From Ideonella sp. (GTDB lineage: Bacteria > Pseudomonadota > Gammaproteobacteria > Burkholderiales > Burkholderiaceae_C), in NCBI RefSeq assembly GCF_016702655.1, contig NZ_JADJDO010000014.1, forward strand, positions 1-24,619: DNA of 24,619 nucleotides. The letters run 5' to 3'. How positions within the stretch are numbered: the stretch's first letter is position 1; every line of letters starts with the position of its first letter. The translations under genes were made by a program, and so were the position numbers. The notes under the pieces are model-generated. The model saw only the letters and a list, made by a program, of their open reading frames with translations. It did no database searches and was not told where the DNA came from. Shown in pieces: positions 17,295 through 24,619 of the stretch.

Positions 17295-18443
17295 TCAGCC
17301 AGCCTCGTCGAGCATGGTGACCGTCATGGTCTGGTTATGCAGTTCGCTCACGCCGCTGCCGCCGAGCGCGGGCGAAATCTCGCCGTAGGAGTAGAAGCCG
17401 ACGTGGCCAGCCCGTGCCGGCGCGCCGAGGGCAACGGTTTCGACTTCTTCTTCGGTGCGCTCGCCGAGCACGAGCCGGCGGCCGACGCAACTGACCGAGA
17501 TCACGAGCGGCGCGTCGCCCGCCGCGACGGCGCGCGAGGCCTGCACGGCGGCGAGCGTCGCACTGTCGATCAAGCGATCGTTGTTGGTACGCATCAGGCG
17601 CGCGACGGCACCTTCGGGCATGTCGCCGGCAAAGGTCATGGCGCGCGCCGCCTCGTCGATGCCCAGGATGGTGCGTACCAGGGCCTCGCCGGTCGCGCCG
17701 GGGCGCCGGATCGCGAGCGGAAACAGCAGCGCCGTGCCAGGCAGCCCGGCCGCGCGCTCGCCGAGGTAGGTCTTGTACAGGTCGAGCGCGGGCTGCCCGT
17801 CGAGTTCGTAGAGCACGTTGCCCTGCGAGCGCGTGATGCGCCGTTCGGGGCCGAAATCCGACCAACCGCCGTCGCAGCCGTGGCTCACGCGCACGTGATC
17901 GCCGTACAGGCCGACGGCGCAGATGTGCCGCTGCCGCGGCTGCGACCCGTCGAGGACCCAGGTGCGCTCGAAGCGGCTGCCGTCGCCGGCCAGGCCGCCG
18001 CTGATCGACACGCCGCTCGGCAGCGAACCGCCCAGGCCCTCCACCAGGGCCGTGCCGTTCACGTTCAAGCCATCGGAGAGGACGAAGACGGCGCGCAACC
18101 CATTGGCCGGCAGTTGCGCGGCAAGGCGTTCGCCAGCGGCGCGCGAATCGCCGGCGCCGGCGACCGCGGTCAGTGCGCGGCACAGGGTGGTGCGCGTGAA
18201 GCAGGCCACGGCGACGCTGATGCTCGAGTCCGAGACCTGCGTGCCGGCGATCTCGCCCGATGTCGAGCAGCCGGCGATCACCGAGCGCGGAAAGGCCGCC
18301 GCGAGCTCGGCGAACGCGTCCGGATGATCGGCGTAGAGCGTGGCGCCGAACGCGAGCACGAGCGTATTCGGGCTGTCGAGTTCGCTCGGCAGCGGCGCCA
18401 GCCAGCCTTCGCCGTGGCGGTGGACAAGCGTCTTGAACAGCAT
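17295..18443 (-). CDS. FIST-domain sensory protein
   Basis: The product has 382 residues from ATG 18443, with AGGAGAG upstream. FIST N region: NTLVLAFGATLYADHPDAFA, SVIAGCSTSGEIAGTQVSDS, SISVAVACF, LRAVFVLSDGLNVNGTALVE, SGGLAGDGSRFERTWVLDG and VGLYGDHVRVSHGCDGGWSD. FIST C region: YELDGQPALDLYKTYLGE, LFPLAIRR, RTILGIDEAARAMTFAGDMP and VGFYSYGEISP. FIST domains are soluble ligand-sensing modules, thought to bind small molecules such as amino acids, and are often encoded with signalling enzymes. Here it is the first gene of a coupled pair with a PAS-GGDEF-EAL protein, so it very likely reports a small-molecule signal to cyclic-di-GMP turnover. It has no transmembrane helix or signal peptide. Confidence 0.92.
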   Translation of the reverse strand: MLFKTLVHRHGEGWLAPLPSELDSPNTLVLAFGATLYADHPDAFAELAAAFPRSVIAGCSTSGEIAGTQVSDSSISVAVACFTRTTLCRALTAVAGAGDSRAAGERLAAQLPANGLRAVFVLSDGLNVNGTALVEGLGGSLPSGVSISGGLAGDGSRFERTWVLDGSQPRQRHICAVGLYGDHVRVSHGCDGGWSDFGPERRITRSQGNVLYELDGQPALDLYKTYLGERAAGLPGTALLFPLAIRRPGATGEALVRTILGIDEAARAMTFAGDMPEGAVARLMRTNNDRLIDSATLAAVQASRAVAAGDAPLVISVSCVGRRLVLGERTEEEVETVALGAPARAGHVGFYSYGEISPALGGSGVSELHNQTMTVTMLDEAG

Positions 18444-18518
18444 GGCACAAGCTCTCCTGGCGCGCAGACCTGCGTCCTCGCCCGGATATCGGCCTTGCGC
18501 GGCTTCCCTTGAGCCGCC

Positions 18519-19667
18519 TCAGGTGCGCTCGGGCCCGGGCGCCCGCGGCCCGGCCACGAGCAGCAGCAGGCCGGCGAGCGCAAACGGTACCGCCACCCAG
18601 GCCAGGCGCTCGAAGCCGACGCTGCCGGCTGTCGCGCCGCCGATTGCTGCACCGGCGGCGGTGCCGAAATAGAGCATCGACGAGTTCAGCGACAGCAGGA
18701 TCGGCGTCTGTGCCGGCGCGAGCATGGCCAGGCGCGACTGCTGCGGCGTCATCATCCCGAAGCCCGCGACGCCCCAGGCGAAGAACACCGCCAACATGGC
18801 GACGTAATGGCCTTGGGTCAGCGGCACCAGGGCCATCGTCGCCGCGAGCAGGCCGAGCTGCACCGGCATGGTGCGTTGGCCGCCGAAGCGGTCGTTGGCC
18901 CAGCCACCGGTGAGCGTCCCGGTGACGCCGGCGATGCCGAAGATCGCGAGCGTCGCCGACATCGCCTCGGGCGACAGCGGCGTCAGCGCCTGCAGTACCG
19001 GCCCGATGTACGAGAAGACGGTGAAGATCGCGGTGAAGTACAGCAACGTCAACGCCAGCGCCGCGGCGATCGCCGGCTGGATCAGCAGCCGCGACAGGCC
19101 GGCAAAGCTCGCCCCCGGCGCGGCGATGTTGCGTGGCAGCAGGGCGACCAGCCCCAGCGCGGCGGCGACGGCGCAGGCGCCGACCAGGCCTACCGGCCAG
19201 CGCCAGCCGAAGCGCAATCCGATCCAGGCGCCGAGCGGCATGCCGATGACGTAGCTGAGGCTGATACCCAGGAACACGAGCGACAGCGCCCGGCCGCGCT
19301 GCGCCGGCGGCGCGAGCGCGATCGCGATGCTGCCCGAGACCGGCGTGAAGACCGCGCCCATGCCCATCAGCACGCGGCCGGCAAGCAGCGTTGCCAGGCC
19401 CTGCGCTGACGCGCAGACGAAGTTGCCGAGCGCGAACAGCAGCAGCCCGAACACGAGCACCCGGCGGCGTGGCCAGCGCCCGGTGATCACGAGCAGCAGC
19501 GGCGCGAGCAGCGCGGTCGCGATGGCGTAGGCCGTCATGGCTTGGCCGGCAGTCGCGACGCTGACCTGCAGCGATTCGGCCAGCGGTGCGAGGATGCCGC
19601 CGAGCACGAACACCCCGGTGCCCAGGACGAGGTTGCACAGCATCAGCAGGTACAGCGGGCGGGGCAT
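18519..19667 (-). CDS. MFS transporter, DHA1-type drug/metabolite exporter
   Basis: The product has 382 residues from ATG 19667 (MPRPLYLLMLCNLVLGTGVF). Twelve hydrophobic segments can be followed. Family motifs include AESLQVSVATAGQAMTAYAI in the first loop region, ITGRWPRRRVLVFGLLLFAL (motif A-like loop 2-3), GRVLMGMGAVFTPVSGSIAI (helix 4, motif B-like R) and SLVFLGISLSYVIGMPLGAW (motif C-like helix 5). These mark the DHA1 proton-antiport group (Bcr, AraJ/YdhP-like). The substrate cannot be read from sequence. Farther upstream in-frame starts add an arginine-rich stretch lacking hydrophobicity and overlap the ettA promoter region, so the first start with a membrane-ready sequence was used. 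It is divergent from ettA. Confidence 0.88.
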   Translation of the reverse strand: MPRPLYLLMLCNLVLGTGVFVLGGILAPLAESLQVSVATAGQAMTAYAIATALLAPLLLVITGRWPRRRVLVFGLLLFALGNFVCASAQGLATLLAGRVLMGMGAVFTPVSGSIAIALAPPAQRGRALSLVFLGISLSYVIGMPLGAWIGLRFGWRWPVGLVGACAVAAALGLVALLPRNIAAPGASFAGLSRLLIQPAIAAALALTLLYFTAIFTVFSYIGPVLQALTPLSPEAMSATLAIFGIAGVTGTLTGGWANDRFGGQRTMPVQLGLLAATMALVPLTQGHYVAMLAVFFAWGVAGFGMMTPQQSRLAMLAPAQTPILLSLNSSMLYFGTAAGAAIGGATAGSVGFERLAWVAVPFALAGLLLLVAGPRAPGPERT

Positions 19668-19785
19668 GCGGCGGGCGGGGCAGCGTCGGGACGCGCGGCC
19701 CGTTCGCGGGCTCGGACCGGTGCGGCGAGCGGCGACAATAGCAGGTTGGCGGCGCCCGCCGCAGTCACCGCACACCAGGAAAGCA

Positions 19786-21450
<1,665 letters not shown>

Positions 21451-21609
21451 TGCAGTGTTCGATGCTTGGAGGTGCTTATGTGGCGGCGAATTTGGCTTCC
21501 TGGCTAGGCGCAAACCGCAGCGATACCCAGAGGTATCGCGAGGATTTGCAACGACGCCAGGGAGGCAAAGGCGCGGTCGCATAAGTACCGGATAGCGTCG
21601 AACACTGCA
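21451..21609. repeat. 159-bp fold-back (MITE-like) palindromic element
   Basis: The ends are TGCAGTGTTCGAT and, inverted, TGCAGTGTTCGAC (12 of 13 match). Pairing continues inwards: CTTATG (21475-21480) with CATAAG (21580-21585), tttGgCTtCCTGGC with GCCAGGGAGGCAAA, and a central perfect hairpin GCGATACC-CAGA-GGTATCGC (21520-21539). The whole element can therefore fold into one long stem. It holds no transposase and no clear target duplication (CTAG on the left, CCAG on the right). It begins on the base after the ettA stop codon, so it may also end that transcript. Miniature inverted-repeat element or structured intergenic repeat are the likely identities. Confidence 0.7.
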
Positions 21610-21757
21610 CCAGCCACCGTCGGGTCACCCCGAGGCAGCCGGGCTCGGTCCCTGCGGATGAATGTCCGCTGTCACCGGCGGGCACCTGAAGGCGGCGAAA
21701 ATGCGATCTGCCGGCCTTTTCGGCACTATGTGTGGACACCGGCCCAAGCCGCCTTCG

Positions 21758-24467
21758 ATGTTCCCGATTCCGCGTTTCCTGCGCAGCCTGGCCGTCGTGG
21801 CGACACTCGGCTCGGTCTTGAGCGCCTGTGCGCAACTCAGTGTTCCGACCGCGGCCTCCGCGCCGGCCAGGGCGCCTTCGCCGCCGGTGGCTGCCGGCCT
21901 GCGGCCCTTCGCCGAAGTCGTCAAGGACGCCAAGCGCCGCGACGGCCTGTTCCCGTTTGGCAGAAGGACGACAAGGTCTGGCTGGAGATCGCCGAGGCCG
22001 ACCTGAACCAGCCCTACTTGCTCGCCCAAGGTCAAGACCGGCATCGGCGAGAACTACTTCTTCGGCGGCCTGATGGGCTTCGACGATGGCATCGTCGAGT
22101 TCCGGCGCATCCACAACCAGATCCAACTGCTGTGGCGCAACACCGAGTTCGTCGCCAAGCCCGGGTCGCCCGAGGCCTTCGCCGTCGAGGCCGCGTTCTC
22201 GCCGAGTCTGGTCGCGAGCACGGCGGTGCTGAGCCAGTCCCATCCGGAGCGCAAGACCATCCTCGTCGAAGCCAACGCCCTGTTCGTCGCCGACCTGACG
22301 GCTACCGCCGCGCAGTTGCAGCGCAGCTACCGCCAGGGCTATGTCTTCGACGCGCGCAACTCGGCGATCACCGCACTGCGCAACGCGCCCGAGTCGACAA
22401 CGATCGAAGTGCTGAGCCACTTTGCGACGGCGTCCATCAGCCCGCCGCAAGTGGCGCAACCGGCGGTGCCGGTGCCGAGCGTGCCGCGCAGCGTGCCCGA
22501 CGCGCGCAGCCTCTTCATCACGATGCACTACACGCTGGCGCGCCTGCCCGAGCAGCCGCTGCGGCCGCGCCTGGCGGACGCGCGCATCGGCCACTTCACG
22601 AGCTCGGTCGTCGACTTTGCCGACGACATTGCGCGCAACCCGCGCCAGCGCTACGTCAGTCGTTGGCGTCTGGAGAAGAAGGATGCGGCGGCGGAGTTGT
22701 CCGAGCCGGTCAAGCCGATCACGTTCTGGATCGATCGCACGGTGCCGTACAAGTACCGCGCCGCCGTCACCGCCGGCGTGCTGGGTGGAACAAGGCCTTC
22801 GAGGCCATCGGCTTCAAGGATGCGCTGCGCGTCGAGGTCCAGCCCGCCGACGCTGACTTCGACACGCTGGATCATGGGCGCGCGTCCATCCGCTGGATGA
22901 CGAACGCCCGGCCCGCGTTCGGCGGCATCGGCCAGCGCCATGTCGACCCGCGCACCGGCGAGATCCTGAGCGCCGGCATCGCTCTCGAGAGCCTGGACAC
23001 CCGCAACGTGCGCTCGGTGCGGTCGCAGGTGCTTGCGCCGCAGCTCGGCGCGCATGCGCACGACGCGAGTTGCGAGTTCGCCGAACTCGCCGGCGAGCAA
23101 CTCGCCTATGCGCTCGAACTGCTCGACGTGCGCGGCGAGATCGACCCGGCGAGCCCCGAGGCGCAGAAGTGGGTCGAGGACTATGTGCGCCAGGTCACGC
23201 TGCACGAGGTCGGGCATGCGCTCGGGCTGCGCCACAATTTCCGCGCTTCGCGCGCCTACACCGAGGAGCAGCTTTCGGACCCGCAGTTCACCGCCGCCAA
23301 CGGCACCACGGCCTCGGCGATGGGAACATGCCGATCAACCTGAACGCCCCGCGCGAGCGCCGCGTGCTGCAGGGCAGGCCGTTCACGACCGCGCTCGGCC
23401 CTTATGACTACTGGGCGATCGAATATGCCTACCGGCCGTTCGCGCTCGAGGAGGAGGCGGCGGCCCTGGCGCGCATCGCGGCGCGCAGCGCCGAGCCTCA
23501 GCGACCCCTTCGGCACCGACGAGGACGCAAGCTCGGCATCGACCCCGAGGTGATTCAGCTCGACCTCGGCAGCGACGTCGTCGCCTTCGCGCGCAAGCGC
23601 ATCGCGATCGCGCAGGACATGCTGCGCCGCCAGGAACTGCGCGTGCCGCGCCTCGACCAGGGCTATGCGGTGCTGCGCCGCTCGGTGATCTACGCGGTCA
23701 ACGATGTCGGCCGCGCGTCGGGCATGCTCGCGCCAGATTGGCGGCGTGCGCACGCTGCGCGACGCGCCGGGCAGCGGGCGCGACCCGTTGCAGCCGTTGC
23801 CGGCAGCGCAGCAGCGCGAGGCCCTGCAGCTCATCACGACCGAGCTCCTCGCCGCCGACAGCCTGCGCATCTCGCCCGCGCTGCAACGCCGGCTGGCGCC
23901 CGACTTTCAGGCGCGCCGCGATGCCATTGCCGCGGGCGACGGTGCGGCCACCGACTACGCGATCTCGACCCAGGTGCTCGACGTGCAGCGCAGCCTGCTC
24001 GCCGTGCTGATGAGCGACGCCGTGGCGGTGCGCCTGCTCGACAGCGCGCAGAAGGCCGGCCCCGGCGACGCCGCCGCGCTGACCGTCGCCGAGCGCTACG
24101 CGAGCCTCGCGCAGGCCGTGAGTGGAGGGGTTGGCCCTGGCGCCAAGGCGACCGACATCGCGCCGTTGCGGCGCGAACTGCAGCGCGAGCACGTCAATCG
24201 CGTCTCGACGTTGCTGCTGCGGCCGCAGGCGCTCTCGCGCGCCGATGCGCGCAGCCTGCTGCGCGCGCAGGCGCGCACGCTCGCCAAGAAGATCGACAGC
24301 GCCTCGCAGCGCGCCGGCCTCACGCCCGAGACGCGCGCCCACCTGCAGGACAGCGCCGAGACGCTCGCCCAGGCCCGCTTGCCGCGCAGATGGTGCCAGC
24401 GGCACCGAGAGGCGATGACGGCCCCAAGACACCTGGTGTCACCCCCCGAGGAGCTCAGCCCTCTTAG
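21758..24467 (+). pseudogene. Lipoprotein-type zinc metalloprotease (DUF4953/DUF5117-like), many frameshifts
   Basis: ATG 21758 opens a lipoprotein signal peptide (MFPIPRFLRSLAVVATLGSV, lipobox LSAC). Conserved text is then spread over three frames: GLRPFAEVVKDAKRRDGLF; WQKDDKVWLEIAEADLNQPY; VKTGIGENYFFGGLMGFDDG; WNKAFEAIGFKDALRVEVQP; the zinc site HEVGHALGLRHNFRAS at 23203-23250; MPINLNAPRERRVLQGRPF; YDYWAIEYAYRPF; and GIDPEVIQLDLG. This matches large secreted or periplasmic zinc-dependent proteases with an HExxHxxGxxH site. Frame changes occur near 21955, 22027, 22783, 23320, 23500-23535, 23737, 24120 and 24370, mostly loss of one or two bases. The exact C-terminus is unsure (stop at 24467 in the best final frame). 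Such dense single-base defects in well-conserved text suggest poor sequence quality at least as much as decay. Confidence 0.75.
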
Positions 24468-24489
24468 GAGCGGCCCGGCGAGGGCTGAG
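24454..24489. terminator. Strong hairpin at the end of the metalloprotease gene
   Basis: CTCAGCCCTC (24454-24463) pairs perfectly with GAGGGCTGAG (24480-24489) around a 16-base loop. The inferred protease stop lies in the loop. There is no T-run after it; it probably ends transcription or protects the mRNA end. Confidence 0.45.
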
Positions 24490-24609
24490 GCGAACCCGGA
24501 CCCGCCAGCCCTGACCCCGCGCGCCGTCGTTGGCCCGCCAAGCCGCCGCCCGTCGCAGCGGTGCGGCGTGAGGCTGAACTCTTGGCGGCAGGCCGCTATC
24601 GTGCGCCGC

Positions 24610-24619
24610 ATGAGTTCGC
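24610..24619 (+). CDS. Possible start of the next gene (cut by the window end)
   Basis: ATGAGTTCGC begins 10 bases before the window ends, shortly after a TATCGT element (24597-24602). Similar TATCGT or AATCGC sequence just before an ATG occurs upstream of the dioxygenase gene. Too little is present to say more. Confidence 0.2.

Overview
The window is high-GC DNA from a betaproteobacterium, most likely of the order Burkholderiales. This is inferred from the base composition, the gene families (IntI of the soil/freshwater integron group, DnaE2, RhlE, EttA) and GC-rich intergenic hairpins of a kind common in that order. No rRNA, tRNA, CRISPR array, transposase or phage gene was seen.

Left end (1-4500) is an integron with a complete-looking platform. 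The integrase gene intI (3050-4051, + strand) aligns column for column with class 1 IntI1 at all catalytic residues. It has an IntI1-like promoter overlapped by a perfect-format LexA box, and a Pc-like promoter inside its coding sequence that fires leftwards. To its left, on the minus strand, lies the cassette array. Cassette 1 carries a two-transmembrane SLATT-like protein plus a 62-residue acidic partner and ends in a well-formed attC. Cassette 2 carries an AP2-like/HNH nuclease and ends in a degenerate attC. Beyond it are two toxin-antitoxin pairs (BrnT/BrnA-like and ParE-like), each with an antitoxin frame broken by one missing base. To the right of intI are an orphan Phd/YefM antitoxin and the remains of a PIN toxin.

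Middle (4550-8760) holds dnaE2, the error-prone polymerase gene. It is interrupted by a 43-nt palindromic element that shifts the frame as sequenced. A prolyl-4-hydroxylase-like dioxygenase follows. About 300 bases of nearly pure G (8765-9066) are almost certainly a sequencing artefact, followed by about 800 bases of non-coding, repeat-like DNA.

Right part (9882-21450) is ordinary, well-preserved chromosome. A minus-strand run contains rhlE, an NAD(P)-binding oxidoreductase and a beta-CASP metallo-beta-lactamase nuclease. A class III adenylate cyclase with a TolB-like/TPR tail follows on the + strand. Convergent to it is a coupled pair of FIST sensor and PAS-GGDEF-EAL genes, then an MFS exporter divergent from ettA. 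A 159-bp fold-back element abuts the ettA stop codon. The right end (21758-24467) is a lipoprotein-type zinc metalloprotease broken by about eight frameshifts.

Single-base losses recur in otherwise conserved genes (both antitoxins, rhlE tail, the metalloprotease), and there is a poly-G tract. Part of the apparent gene decay may therefore be sequence error. The integron platform, its cassettes and most chromosomal genes read cleanly.
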